From Austropuccinia psidii (lineage: Eukaryota; Basidiomycota; Pucciniomycetes; Pucciniales; Sphaerophragmiaceae): a stretch of DNA of 64,000 nt. The notes below the pieces were generated by a model, which saw only the letters and a program-made list of their open reading frames with translations, had not been told where the DNA came from and made no database searches. The stretch is taken from the NCBI GenBank assembly GCA_023105745.1, contig JALGQZ010000011.1:49586698-49650697 (forward strand), read 5' to 3'. A program made the position numbers and the translations under genes. The stretch's first letter is position 1. Each line of letters starts with the position of its first letter. This document shows, in pieces, positions 1 through 13,090 of the stretch.

Positions 1-1272
1 GTGTGGTGCGTAGCTTAGAAGCTAGGAGGAATTGAAGTATTTTCAATTGAAATGTCAAAAGGTGCACATGTATTACATAAGTAAACTTTGATTTACATAT
101 CAGGTATCAATTATTACAGTTTTTTACTATAAAAACTCAATTGAATTACATATGTAAATTTAGATTATAATACATGATGAGGAATCAATGAAAAAATAAA
201 ATGGAAAGATTAATTCTGGAGGGGAAAAGGAATCTTGGCTCCAACGGTGACAGAATTCCCCAAATTGCTTTCTGACAGGTGTGGGTTGTCAAAATTAACT
301 CAAACGTTCAGCACCTTTGGCCTGGAATTGAGTAACAGGGTCTGTGACTCAATTTATGATGAGGTTTTGATACCAACCAGGGAAGTTTGAATTGTTTCCA
401 AGAGCATAAAACTACCCTACAGTTAAAACAATATTAGTAAAAACAGTTTTAACTGGTTTTGATGTCTTTTACACGCATTCTGACATGTTTTGAAGGCTTG
501 AAACCAGGTATTGCTAAAGAAATGTCTGATTTAAGGGTCTGAAATGGCTACAATCAGCCCTTTTTTTAATTCAAACAAGGGCTAAATGATTCCATAATTA
601 ACGTTTCTGTTGTAAGAGCTTTTTCCACAACTGAAAAGAGTAAATTTCACTCTTGGAGTAAGAAAATTGGTGGCTATAAAAGGATGTCTTCTCCCACTTT
701 TCTCTTCATGCTAGAATCTTTTCCTTTTATAATTGGTTTGAAAACTGTTAAACCAATCAATAAAAATATTGAAACCACCTTTATTAAATCATTTTGAGCC
801 TTTTAACCATGTTAAAAGATCATTATAATTATTTTTACCCTTGAACCACCCCATAAGTGAATTCAAGCATCTTTTGTGACTGCTAGCTTTGTGACTTTGT
901 TTTCAAATTCACTCTGGTCACTTTTGGGTGTGTTTTCTCTTTTATCATCTTTCTGAAGACTTTGTTCTTATTTCAATTGCCTGCAGTTCCTTTCTCAAGT
1001 AATTCCAATTGAAATTTCTCTTGAAGAAATTTCTTTTGTAGCCTTGAATATATCTTGTAGAGTATTCTTTGGATAAATTTCTATTTTTGGTAAAACAATA
1101 AATCTTTTTAATATTACTTTTTTATACTTATAAATTCAAAAAAAATCCATTTGGTGTGTTTTCTCTTAAAACTTTCCATTTTAATATTTTTAATTGAATT
1201 GTACCTTATGCAGATTATTAGGACAGGAAAAGTACTTAATTTTGTATCAAAGTTTCATATCCACACCTTTCA
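1..1272 (+). mobile_element. Family-B LTR, 5' part cut off by the window edge
   Basis: From its first base this stretch follows the same order of blocks as the complete family-B LTR at 45070-46915, starting about 0.5 kb into it. Shared blocks include the GAATTGAAGTATTTTCAATT segment, the CTCTTGTAGAGTATT block and the terminal TTTCATATCCACACC block. It ends near 1272 at CACACCTTTCA, where the intact copy has CACACCTTACA. No coding sequence follows, so it is a solo LTR or the left remnant of a decayed element. Orientation and family are seen in the sequence; solo status is inferred. Confidence 0.8.
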
Positions 1273-4200
1273 ATGAATATTTTACAAAGGAAAAGAGCCA
1301 AAGGCTTCAAAAATATTGAAGCCAAAAACATAATATCAATTTTAAATTAGCAAATTTTGTATTTATTTCTTAAAGGAAGCTTCATTTTCAATAAAATAAT
1401 TTCATAAAGTAAAGTCTTTTGAGAAAGAATAAAACAATTTGGGCACCATTTTAAAATTTACATCATTCATGAGTATTCCCTTTGAATAATGTTTTCAGAT
1501 TGTATGATACCAAAATACACTTCATATCACATGGCTTGGAGAAACTAATGAGAGAGAGGCATTTAAATGATTGTTACAAAGATTCAAATAACCTCAATAT
1601 GATCATCTCCATGGAAATACTTACAGCTCTTATGTTTTTGATTTACTAAATAGGATATTCTTTTGAAATTTTGCCATAGTATTTGTATATATCATTTTTC
1701 TTGAGTTTGTATTTTTAATTTATTCTGAGGAGCAGTTACAAGCTCTTCTCCATTTGTCATTGATTTGAACTGTTATCTCAATGGATTGGAAATTTCAAAA
1801 GTGTTTTTTACCAAAGGTTTAATTTTAATGATTTTTGGTTGTTGATTTCAATTCTCTTGGGTAATATAAATATGATGAATTGATACTTATCATAATATTT
1901 ATCTAGCATTTATTTCAGAAATATTTGTTCATATATTTGAAAAGAAATAAACTACACAAGCATCTTAACATCTTTTGTGCTTTGAAAAGGAGTCCAAAAT
2001 ATGAAAATTGAGTCTTTCCAAAAAGTATATCCCGGTGTTTTTGAAATTAAAATAACTCGATTGAAATTAAAAACTCATTATCTAATTAATTCTAAGTCAA
2101 TAATAGATGAGTATAGAATAAATTATGGAAAAAGGTTTGAGTGAGACATTATTTTTGGTAGATTTTAATGATTTTAAGGTATAAATTTTGAGCTAATTGA
2201 TAGACTGAAAAGAGGTTTTACAGTAATTACTCACAAAACAAATATTCAGTGAAGTGTGAAATAATAGCTTAATATCTTTAAAACAGGTACTTATTTCCAT
2301 TTTGAAGATATCTCAGAACCTTTAGCCTGTTCTTAATATGAGAACTTGAAATTATGTGCCACACAATTGATATGACAGCCTTTACTCAATTGAATTTCTC
2401 CCAAAAAGGAAAGGCTTTTATTAAAATGAAATGGTTATTTTAAATTTCTTGATTATCTCCCTAAAATAAAAAATCCATCGTGCTAATATGAATTTGGTAT
2501 AGAATATCGATTAAGAGTTATTACCAATATCAGAGGAGTAGTAATTTCATTTTTCTTAAAGGATGTATTCTCAGATATACCTTTTCAGAATACAAAAACA
2601 TGGATTCTCTCTCAAACTGCTTTTATGACCCCTAGATAGCTTTGATAAGCACTTGGGAAAGGATGAATATCATGGGAACATCATAATGTAAATCATTGGA
2701 TATATGGGAAATAAATTTCAAATAATTCTTGAATTATCTTTAGCTGGATTGTTAGAGGAACTATAAGGAAGAAACCTTCTATTCTTATGAGGAAAAATGA
2801 AAAAAATGACAAATCCTTATATACATAGGAAAAACAAAAATATGGATAAATGAAATTTATTTCTTTGTATTCAATCCCTGACGATACATATCATGGGATT
2901 TTTTTAAATTTGATATTTTTGTTTGGCTGTTTTTAGGAGTGAATATCTTTAAATACACTAAAGAAATATTCCAACAAGCTTATGTGAGTAAAAATGAAGA
3001 AAGGAAAAAATTTAGAGAGAATTAGTCCTGTTGTGGTAAATATCCCAAATGTAGGCTGGAGAATGCAATTAATTGAGTTATTTTAAATATATTTAAGATC
3101 AATTAAGCTCAAAGGTTTCAGAGAAAATTTTCCATAACCTATATACATATACTACATAAGATTATTATTCAATTCATCCTGAAATTATCTACTATTATAC
3201 TGGATATTGATTTGAAGAAATAAAAAGGATTATGTAGCTCCTACATCGAATATCAATAATGCACCTTGCGATTTTGGATTTAGAATTCAGCTTTTCATTT
3301 TGATTGAATCTGAATAATTTTTTAAATATTATTGAAATTTAGATTTTTGCAATTCTCTATATTAATTAGAGTTATTTTACATAACGTAAAGATAGATATC
3401 TATTCTATTAAATAATTTATTTAAGCTGTAAGTTAGCCTGAGTTCAGAAAGTAATTTTTGAAGCAAAGTCTGAATGAGAGGCTCAATATTCTGATTAATG
3501 AATCCAAGCCTTACAAATATTTCTTTTGAATCAAAAATTTCAAGAAAGGAAAACAAACACCTTTAAATTAGTCTACAGAACTTATGAAAGAACGGACTTT
3601 CCAATTTCTTCTGTGAAATTATTTGGAAAGCTTCAAAATAATTGAAATGCATGTTGTTTTTTGAAATATTAATCTATATAGAGCTTCTAAGGGTTCTGTA
3701 TGAGAACTAAAGCTAATATTCTCAATTGCTATCACAGCTAAGCACAGTAATCTATATCTAAAAAAAATATAAAAATTGAAAATTTGGGGAGAAAATTTGC
3801 CATGCAATTAATTTTTCTCTAAGGCATAAGTTGTGTATCAATGGATTTTATTTGAGGAGAAATTTACATTTTCAGGTTGCGAAGTTCTGTTGTGGGATAA
3901 TCCTTTGTGTGAGATAAATGAGGCAGTTCCTTGAAAGGGAAGCTACAAGAGAAAATTTTGACTTAAGCTTCAATCTTTAAGCCTTTCTTTGCTTGTATGC
4001 TATAGCAATCTAGAATTCCCTTTGTAATAATTCCAAATTATTATGACTTTATCTCCAAACGAAATTGAATTCATTTCATTTCAGAGGGGTCAGAAAAGTA
4101 TATTCAGCAGACTCATAAGCATCTTTGTTATCTTGAAAGGTGGTTGATCATAACCTTAACACAAAATGAAAAATATAGGGAAACTGAAGCCTTAGCGGAA

Positions 4201-4879
4201 TTTTTCCAAACACAGCTACTAATAACACAAATACAGAGTAATTCACTAATACAACTAAAACGATAGTACTATAAGAGATGATTTTAAACAAGTATAATGA
4301 TATTCAATATTTAAGTTGATTTTAGTATCTATAGCTTATTTTTTAGGTCTGTTAGTTTTTATGATGTTAATGATATTTGGGATCAAGCTGCTTTGGATTA
4401 AGTAATATTTGAAATTTTTAACTAACTTTGACAATAAAATATAATAATATGAGGTAGCACTTATTGAAATAATATTCCTATCGATCAGACTGTAATTGAA
4501 GATTTTTGCTAATAATCAATGATAATAAATATTTGTCAGGAATTATAACTAAGTTGAATATCACAAGAATAATTAAATGAACTATGATATAGATTATATC
4601 ACTTTTGGATACTATTTCTTATGAAATACTTAGAAAAATAGGATAATGCTTCGATGGTGAGGGAGAGGATATTTCCCTCAAAGGAAATGCGAAAAATTCA
4701 TTCCTTTTTTTGGGCTTCATTTTAGAGCTAGGCACAAAGTCCAGAAAGGGGGAGAGAGGCCCTTTATAGATAGTGTTTTATCCCTCATTCAGAGTTCCAA
4801 ACAAAGGAAACCTAGAATTTACAAGTCTCAAATCTGGGTTTTTATCATGTGGCGTGAATTTTAATTTATTTCTTGTTTT
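1273..4879. other. AT-rich stretch without recognised genes
   Basis: Reading frames are short and none shows a domain or a retroelement motif. The composition is strongly AT-rich, with scattered A and T runs. I see no tRNA, tandem array or clear LTR terminus. It probably consists of decayed repeats beyond recognition by eye. Confidence 0.5.
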
Positions 4880-5272
4880 GTGAGGAAATTTTCATTGTTT
4901 TTCACAGTGATGGATTTAATTTGATATAAGAAGATCTTTATTGTATTCAGTTACCATATCCCTCTCCTCCTGATGATTACTAACAGATTTAGCTAATGAA
5001 AAATTAATTTGTGAGGAAAATTTAATTGTTTTTCACAGTGATTGATTTAGATTAATATAAGATGATCTTTATTGTATTGAGCTACCATATCCATCCCCTC
5101 CTGATGATTACTAACAGATTTAGCTAATGAAAAATTAATTTGTGAGGAAAATTTAATTGATTTTTACAGTGGTGGATTTAATTTGATACAAGATGATCTT
5201 TATTGTATTAAATTACCATATCAATCCCTTACTGATGATTACTAACAGATTTAGCTAATGAAAAATAAATTC
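4880..5272. repeat. Three tandem copies of a 131-bp unit
   Basis: Units start at 4880, 5011 and 5142, each with GTGAGGAAA, giving an exact 131-bp spacing. Every unit holds, in order, a TTTTTCACAGTG-like block, GATCTTTATTGTATT, TTACCATATC, and the very well conserved GATGATTACTAACAGATT block followed by TAGCTAATGAAAAAT. The 3' half is nearly identical between units while the 5' half varies. No ORF runs through it. The role is unknown; this looks like a small local tandem duplication or the edge of a satellite. Confidence 0.95.
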
Positions 5273-8200
5273 AATTTATTAATGAGCTAGAATGAATTAA
5301 TTACTAATACTTTATCAACTTCCCAACTATGTGATATTAATTTTGAATATTAATTTCATTCATTTTCATGTGTCTGGTCATCATTTTGAAAAATTTATTC
5401 CAAATCCTTAATTTATTCTTCTTCCACTTTCTGAACACTGATTTTTAACCCAGAATAAAAAAATGGACACTTTTCTCCCCTTTAGTAAGTGCAGCTTATT
5501 TATTAGCTTCACCCACCCAAAATATCTAAACAAAGCTTTTAACCTATAATAAAAAGGTCATTCTCAACAGAAATTGGTCATAAATACCCTATAACATCTT
5601 TGTAATTTATCAAATTTAGTATTTGCTCTACCTGGAGATGACTATGGTTATTTCTTAATAGAATATTTCCCTTCTTCTTTCAGAGATTAATCCCTAATTG
5701 AATTAATTAATAACTGAAATTCCTTCAAGCCATTTGAATTTAACTTCCCTTATTATTTGACCCCTATGAAGCTATAGCTTTACCATAAAAATTATTATAT
5801 GAATCCTCATTATAGTTCAGACCCTTCTTTCTGTAGTAATATTATGTTTCCCAATTAAAGTGATTTTGTTGAGAAATTGAGAATGAAAAGAAATAAAAAG
5901 AAAATGAAAAAAATTCATTATTTTGGGAGAGCTGAATCTTCTCAACTTTTAGCATTTGAAGGTGCGGTGGAGTGTGACATCATTATTTTCAGTTTGTTTC
6001 TTGATATGAATGAAAATTTTCTTCGAGATATAAAAAGAATTCAATTTATGGTTCATTGGGCAAATAGGGTCTAGAAATAGAACACAATAAAGTATTCACT
6101 AATTTGGAAGAACCTACAGTTCAGCTAATGATAGTAGAGAATGAAATCAGTGAATAGGTATTTAAATTAAAGGAATATTTGAGATTAAAGTTGAAACCAT
6201 TATAGATGAATTGAGATAGGTATTTTATTGTTGTTAATTAAGATAATAAAATATATAATTATAGAAAGACTAACATTTTCCATTGTAGCTTTTTCATATC
6301 TTGGTAGATAACTATTTTAATAGAAAAAAGAGTATAAATGTAAAATTTCAAAAGAGTGAAAATTTCAAAAAAAAAATCAATAGTCATTAACAAGAAAAAC
6401 TGAAATATTTAAGAAATCTATACTTTGTTTCTTGATAAGAATACTGAATAAAACACATAAAGGTAATATCTCAGTAATACTTTGGTAAAGGCTTCCATAT
6501 ATACTGTTGAAAAGTATATATAGTGTCAAATATGGATATCAATAATGTTATATTTTAGTTTTATCTCACAAATAGGCGTTTATTTGACAACAATTGGAAT
6601 AATTCCTTTCCAACTTATGAAATTAAGATTCCTCCGAAAGCAATGTCAGCTCGTCTCCTAAAATATTCTTATACATATATTTTTTTAAAGAGTTATATAG
6701 ATATTTATATCATCCTTAGCACAAAATTTTACGGTGTCTCAAACCTAAAAATCTCACATTGAATTTTTTTTCCTAAAATAAAAAATCGACTCACAATTAT
6801 TTTGTTTCTAATGTAAAGAAGTTGAAGCTGTATCATTTAAGAAAATTTTAAAGAAGGTATTCAGGTTTTTGAGGGAAAAATCACACTTTTTCATACAGGT
6901 TTTTGAGATTTGAGATTCCCTATGATTTAAAAATGATGATAAGCTATTGAATAAAATTTATTGAAGCCTACCCAAATATTTCAAGGTTGCAATAAGGTTT
7001 GAACCATATTCTATTAATAATGGAATCCCTATTGAGGACTTTATCTAACCTGAATCCTCTACACCAAGGATTTGCCTTGTTTTAATTGTTACTCCAAATA
7101 TTCAGTATAGAAGTGAAAAAATGGATGGAAAAGTGGAAGTTCAGCCTACAACTCCAAAAATAGCAACAGAATTAAGTTCACACAACATAAATAATGGTAT
7201 ACTAAATAATAAGAAAGTAAAGCTCATATACGTATAAAGATAAAGAGGGAAATCCTTAAATCAAGGAGATATCATTATTCTAAAAATGGGATAAGAACTA
7301 GAAAAGATATAACCACTTTCACCTTAGATGAGTACCAAATTAGCAAAAAAACTTATTTTCACTGCTCATATAAATTATGCATATTTGATGAAAACAACAT
7401 GGGAAATGTTTCTATACTCATCCACTTTCCAATAGAACCCTTACTTCAAGAAATAGAATACTGATACCCGTAAGCCAGAAAAAAACCCTTAAATGTCTAA
7501 CAGGGCTTGTACAAAGCTGTGAAAAAGGTTTACCCAAACAGAAGGCCTGAGTTGGCGATTTAATTTGAGATAATTTCTCCAAATGTATCCAAAAGATTGG
7601 CTAAGATATCCTGACTCAAGGGTTTTCAATAAAAACACAGGATTTTTGTAAATATTCATATACAGAGAGCCCTGTCTCTTTTCCATATATGCAAACAAAT
7701 GTATGGAAAAAGTATATAAGACTTTAGAGCTCATCAATCCATATGATTATGTATAGTTTTAGTTCTGATGATCTCGAGATTGTAAGAGATATATGGTTTG
7801 GAAGCTTTTGAAGCCACATACTGATGTACAAAAATACATCAAAAGAATTCAAACCATCATGCAATCTTCCATATTTGAGAAGGGTAAACCTGAATAGACA
7901 ACAAAGATATTCAATTCTGTGCCCTTATATTATTGATATCTTAAATATTAACTAAGATATCTGGAATGGAAGTCTTTTAACACATACTGGTTTGTACCAA
8001 AGCTGTACCATCTGGTACTCATTTGATACTTGAAATAATGGTAGTTCAAAGATTACAGTAAGCCAGAATGACTAATATTAGTAATAAAAACACTCCGGAA
8101 GTGTCATGAAAGCTATGAAGTTTCGTATGGAAGGTTTGTTTACACCATGTTGATCCATAATGATCATTTGCGGTCCCCAAAGCACAATTCTGACTATACT

Positions 8201-8550
8201 TATGTCATAATTGATGGTATAGAGCCACAATTCAGCCTCCAAAGTGAAACAAATTACTATTAAAACGTGTGAAGAGCTTAAACGCCCCTCAGAATACCCA
8301 AAAGGGATAAAATTAGGCCTTATATCATTTTCAAAAGGACCTAATAATAATATATTATTATTATAATCTTTTAAAATTCTCTTATAAAAGAAGTAAAATC
8401 AGTATAGGATATACACAGTTATATGTATTGATAATTTTAGCAATTTTAACTTTAAATTGATAATGGATTACTGCGACGAAGGATTCCAGTAAATTAATAA
8501 CCACTGTTACTAAATAATGGTAGAGAGTTTATCTCATTTTTAATTATTTT
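5273..8550. other. AT-rich stretch without recognised genes
   Basis: Only short frames occur, for example a lysine-rich 65-codon frame at 5877-6074 and an 82-codon minus frame at 7489-7737. Neither has a recognisable domain or a partner copy. The last 1 kb may include the body of the decayed LTR whose 3' end is at 8620, but I cannot trace its start. Confidence 0.45.
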
Positions 8551-8620
8551 GACTGTGTCACAGTCATATTAATAAGCTTGTATTTAAATCTATAAAGCCT
8601 CTCAATAGACTCACCCTGAC
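8551..8620 (+). mobile_element. 3' end of a decayed family-A LTR
   Basis: GACTGTGTCACAGTCATA, a stretch rich in AATAAGCTTGTATTTAAAT, and CAATAGACTCACCCTGAC follow the order of the last 80 bases of the A1 LTRs, which end TCATAGACTCAGCCTGACA at 22837. The rest of the LTR upstream is too diverged to trace, and the purine-rich PBS block that follows A1's LTR is not clearly present. It is an old fragment. Confidence 0.55.
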
Positions 8621-9354
8621 GTGAAACAGGGTAAAAACCACTTATAAGTCAGTCTGACTACATAATAGTCCTTGCGGCTCAAGCCATAAAGATAATCCTA
8701 TTGATTAAAAGATATATAATGTTATTGAATAGACTAACTAGAAGCTTCAGAGCTAAATTCATGTACCATAAAAGAGTATCAATTAATTAAACTGCGATGA
8801 AGGATCGTAATAGTGATGCAACTGGCTTCCAAACATATAGGGAAGCTACTATAAATATACTTGGAAGTAACTTTTAGACTTAAAGCCCGAAAATCTATAA
8901 TTATCATTTTCCAAACCAGCTTCTGAGCTATAAGCCATTAGAGGCTAATGATAATATGTGAAAAATATTAGTAGCCACATATAGTGATTAAATCATTCAA
9001 AAAAAATTTAAAAAAAATCCTAAGGGAATTTGAATTGATCTTTGAAAAGAAAAACAGAGGTAACTGATATGTTCCATAAATAACATAAGTGAGCTTAATT
9101 ACAGAAGTAAAAATGAATAACTTAATTAATGGATTTCCTTCTTAATTATATGTCAAAAGACAGGAGTAGCCAAAATTGGAAAAAGGTAAATCCTGTGGTA
9201 GATCACAAAGGTAATTGGAAATATTTTGTGCTTAATGCTTCTTTTCAATTTTAAAGAGTTGAATATCAGAAAACTAATACATTTTTACCTTTAAATAGGC
9301 TGAAAGACATGAGAAACTGCCTTATGTGGTATAAAAGAGAGACTTACATGATAA

Positions 9355-9660
9355 TGGTGAGCTTTTCAGGTATGAAAAAAAATATACATAAGGGAAAAAA
9401 ACAACATATCCTTATATTTTATCCATTGGCTGATCTATTGAAGAAACCTGTATAAAATACTAATGAAGTTAGATCATGGATTCATCTTGTAAGACAAATC
9501 TATGATTGATTTTGCATATTCAAATCATACACCAAAGAATACCCTAGGGTTACCCCATAAGGTGTTATTGTCACAGCCACAACAAAGGGAAAGTGGTATT
9601 AATTTATGAATTCACTAAAGCTCTTTTTCTAAGAAAGTTTACATTTTAAAATAGGTATTG
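9355..9660 (+). mobile_element. Possible family-C LTR fragment (start region)
   Basis: TGGTGAGCTTTTCAGGTAT followed by ATACATAAGGG resembles the start of the family-C LTR at 37728. About 170 bases later, CATACACCAAAGAATACCC TAGGG plus CCCATAAGGTGTTAT matches the block found at a similar distance in the other family-C LTRs (37912; and reversed at about 60110-60160). Beyond that the similarity fades. It stops before the A3 LTR at 9952, which may have interrupted it. Confidence 0.35.
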
Positions 9661-10042
9661 AGCTTCAGAATTAGTAATTTGAAACTATCAATACAGTTTG
9701 GAATAACCAAAATCAAAGAAGCCATGAATTTTGAATGAATTACAAATTATCTTCTACCAAGCCTAAATCTGACATATGAAAGGGAAACCCAAAATTTTAT
9801 TTTGACCTCATAAAAATCGTATCATATAAAAAAGAGGCTCTGAAAGGAAATAACCAGAAATAATGAAATCACCTAATGCAAGAAAGGAGAATTCAAGAAG
9901 ATCATGTGAGAAACAGATCACCAAAAGAGATTTATTTGAAAAAATAGAGTATGTGCAGAAGGACTCTATGATGTAGTAATTAAAAGGCTATAACTATGAG
10001 TGTGATATGGGATTAATATTAAAAAATAAGAAATAAGAGCTC

Positions 10043-11420
10043 TTGGGGAGGAAAAGAATGGCCTTGAACTCATTAATCAGGGAGCTCACTTGGAAGACTC
10101 CAAAGAATTAAATACATAAGAAAGAATATATTTATTTAACATGAATAATGCAAGTAAAAAATGAGATAAAAATTAAGAAGGAAAGCCAATGGCCAAAGAG
10201 CAAACCAAGTGAGTCTGTTATCATATGTTTAACATTCCAGAGAGAGAAATCGAATTAGCAAAGGATATTATAGCTAGTAAGCGCTTAAAGGCAAGAAAAG
10301 AGGTGAAAATAATGGACTTAATAAAATCAATATTCACTATTAAGATGGAAAAAATATATATAAATGAATACTAGTAGATTAATCAGCTGGGGGAAAGCCC
10401 CCCAGGGATTAAGTGAAAGCTTGTATTTATGACAAGCTGAGAGCTTGAGCTCTTCAGCCTGAAAACTGGTCAGTGTTGAATATTCAAAGCTGTATTGATT
10501 TCTTGAGGAAATTTACACCTGGCCAAATTGGGAAATGAACTGGGTTGAATGATCTTCACAAGGTTCATGGCTGAGATACAGGCCTCTATTTAAAGAGACT
10601 TTATTGAATGAGTGTGGTTTCCAAGGTGGATTGACGGAGAATTGACACTTGAAAACTGATTTGAGACTGCCCCTTGAATATCCCTTTAAGTGAAAACTGC
10701 AAGTATTCCGTTGGGGAAATACTGCATACTTGAAAAGAACCAATAGCTGATGATTGAGGTGAGTGATATTGAAGAAAGCACTGAGCATGATCATTAATTA
10801 ATCCTCCTCAAAATATTATGACATAAGGGCTTGAAAGTTATTTTCAATTTTGAAGTATGGCCCCTTGATTTGGTCACCATTGAATTTCTGGTGAAAAAAG
10901 GTGCATACTGGTGAATAAAACCCTTTATGGAACTTCTGGATATGGAAAGAAAAAGGTGGTAATACATCTTCTGGAAGATGGCCTTGACCAAATTGATAAA
11001 AGATGAGTTTTATGGCTTCAAAGGCTTTTTGAGTGTTTTTGCCAAAACTAGCCTATACAGGCTTAAAAGTGTAGTTGTGAAAAAATGCAGAAATGACCCA
11101 ATATGGCCATATAGGAATATTTATCATATTTAATGGGAAAATGACATATTATGTCAAAATTCAAAAAAGGGTTCAAATTGCCAAAAAACCATAATACAGC
11201 CTTTTGGGATGTATTTTCCCTGCGGACTGGGAAATCCCCAAAAGTGCCCAATAATTTCCTGATGATGATGAAGGGGCCATATTGGACCCAGATTCTAAAA
11301 TTACCACAAAAATTCAGAAAAGAGAATATAGCCAATATGACTGATTTGTCATAAATTGAATATGACAGAGATATGACATGAAATTATCCAAGAAAGCAAT
11401 TATCCATGGTTTTGATACTC
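10043..11420. mobile_element. Unclassified insertion inside the A3 3' LTR
   Basis: About 1378 bases separate two adjacent parts of the A3 LTR: GAGCTC at 10042 and TACTATAATG at 11421 are contiguous in the partner LTR at about 17650. The insert is less AT-rich than its surroundings, starts near TTGGGGAGG and ends near GATACTC. I see no clear terminal inverted repeat, TG/CA ends or clean target duplication. Overlapping frames of 60-93 codons on both strands (10513-11354) show no known domain. It could be an unknown transposable element, an insertion of ordinary DNA, or a hypervariable part of the LTR. Confidence 0.55.
10387..10405. other. GC-rich hairpin CTGGGGG/CCCCCAG
   Basis: A perfect 7-bp stem with a 5-base loop (AAAGC), made almost only of G and C in an AT-rich region. 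It sits inside the unclassified insertion. Its role is unknown. Confidence 0.8.
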
Positions 11421-12904
11421 TACTATAATGATATAGTGGTTAGGAGTCTACTGAAAGCCCTTGTTGCACTGGTTATCAGCTGGATTAATATGAAATTCAC
11501 TGCAATAATAAATACCGTAATTAGATCTGGTAAATTCAAAGAGTACTGTGGTTTTTGACAGCTTTACTAGTTAATAATTCCAGTAAAAAAGAAGATGAGT
11601 TTCCATTTTGTTGATGAGAAGATATTTTTTATCTCACTAAATGGTAGTGGGATGCCATAAACATTTTTAAAATGACCACAGAGGGAATATTCTCACTCCT
11701 GTGGCTTACTTGGGGTTTCACAGCTTCAATACAGCCATGTAAGAGCTGAAATATGGTTTTGGGACTACAAGTTTCTATTTTCACCTCATAAAGGGGGAAA
11801 CGCATTTTGTAAAGGTCTTGCAGACCTTTTCACGTGCTTCTGACGCTTCAGAATCTTCAAATTCAATTTATGAGGAACTCTTATAAGTCAGGTTATCACT
11901 AATAAAAGCTCAATCATCCTTTTAATAGATTTGATTACTCATAATTCTTCTGTATGGAAGAGTATCCCACAGTCCCACCCTGTAGAAGTAGGTGAGGGAA
12001 TGTATTCTAAAAAATAAAACTAATAATCTGATAAAAAGCCTTTTGACAGCTTTGAAACCTCACAGTTAAATTTTTTTGGAATAGTCTCCCACAATACCAC
12101 TTGGTATGTAATTATAACCTTAAATCCTCAATACATTTGCCAGTTTTGAAGCTATAGAGCTCATAAGTGGATTCAATTGTAGTCAAAGGTGAGTTCTAAA
12201 AGATGGATATTTCTATGACTTACTCTGACTCAAGTATAGCAAAGATGTACAGGTTAAAAGTATTTTTAACTCTCTGCAAAATAGCATTTTCCTTATTTTG
12301 AGAGAAAAGTACCAATAGCTTTTGATCTGTGTAAGATACAGAAATAAGGGTTGAATATTTATGTATCTGTACCTTAGCACTCTCATAAAATATGCTAATT
12401 GATAGGTCTCTCACAAGAACTGTGGAAGTCAGATGAGAGGTGAAAAAATGGTATCATTTTTCCAGGTCTGACAGATAGTATTTATGTGGTAATTTCTGTT
12501 TTAGTGGTAATATATTATTTTAAATATTACCTTTGCATATTCCTCACTTAGAGATTTAATAAAATACCCAACTTTCCTTGTCTGTGATCAAAAATTTAGA
12601 TTTTAGATGAGAGGTGAATATTGAGTTTTATACTCCGTAAAAGTTTAAAACCTCAATAAATTGGAGAATTATTATTGTTCGGTCATAATAATAGTATTTC
12701 CTGAAGGTTGGAGGATTCCTCCTTCAGATGTTTACATGTGAAGACTAAAAAAATTAGGTTCTGAATCTTGTGTTTATTTCCTCATTGTACCTTTACTTGG
12801 TATAATAAAGGTTAAAGGTGTGTATTGCACTTCTTCTTATGTACCAAGTTTATGGAGCTTTTGAAGTCCATTCTTTTTCTTTGTCTCTAAGTCACAGGAT
12901 TAAA

Positions 12905-12916
12905 TGGCCTCTCTCC
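12905..12916 (-). other. A3 polypurine tract remnant
   Basis: On the minus strand this reads GGAGAGAGGCCA directly before the 3' LTR. Upstream of it comes CATCAATTATGAGCC, matching CATCAATGATGAGCC that precedes the A1 polypurine tract. It would have primed plus-strand DNA synthesis. Confidence 0.65.
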
Positions 12917-13090
12917 AAAAAAGGCTCATAATTGATGATATTTTTCCGTCCTCATAGAGGATCTGAGTTCTTTAAGATGTATCCTTCCATTGGTACTATT
13001 GTTTTTCATTTGCCACTTTGTTTTGCCTAATTGTGTGACTTTGAATTAAATAAGGCTTACTTTGTGTTCCAGATTTATTGTGTTTGTCCT
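12917..13090 (-). pseudogene. A3 pol C-terminus (chromodomain-like tail) remnant
   Basis: Read on the minus strand, this segment aligns base by base with A1 29460-29630, the last part of integrase. The shared order is a GGAACACAAAGTAAGCC-type block against GGAAAAGATCAAAGACAA, the block for the AED-PDG segment, the RASRR segment and the final CATCAAT. In A1 this encodes the chromodomain-like tail thought to guide integration of chromoviruses. Here it has stops, is fused directly to the protease region, and cannot act. The remainder of integrase is gone. Confidence 0.75.

Larger units (their letters stand above)
9952..12904 (-). repeat. A3 3' LTR, split by a 1.4-kb insertion
   Basis: The outer piece (9952-10042) matches the outer end of the other A3 LTR: CTATGATGTAGTAAT and AGGCTATAACTATGAGTGTG against CTATGATATAGTAAT and AGGCTATAACCATAAGTGTG at 17578-17612. 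Similarity resumes at 11421 (TACTATAATGATATAGTGG) and continues through AGATGAGAGGTGAA and the TTTTTCCAGGT block to the inner end near 12904. The inner end keeps the AAGTCACAGG block that corresponds to A1's first LTR bases. The break between the two pieces defines the insertion at 10043-11420. Confidence 0.8.

Noticed and set aside
5877..6074. A small lysine-rich gene
   Set aside because: Only 65 codons, low-complexity start, no domain, and no second copy in the window.
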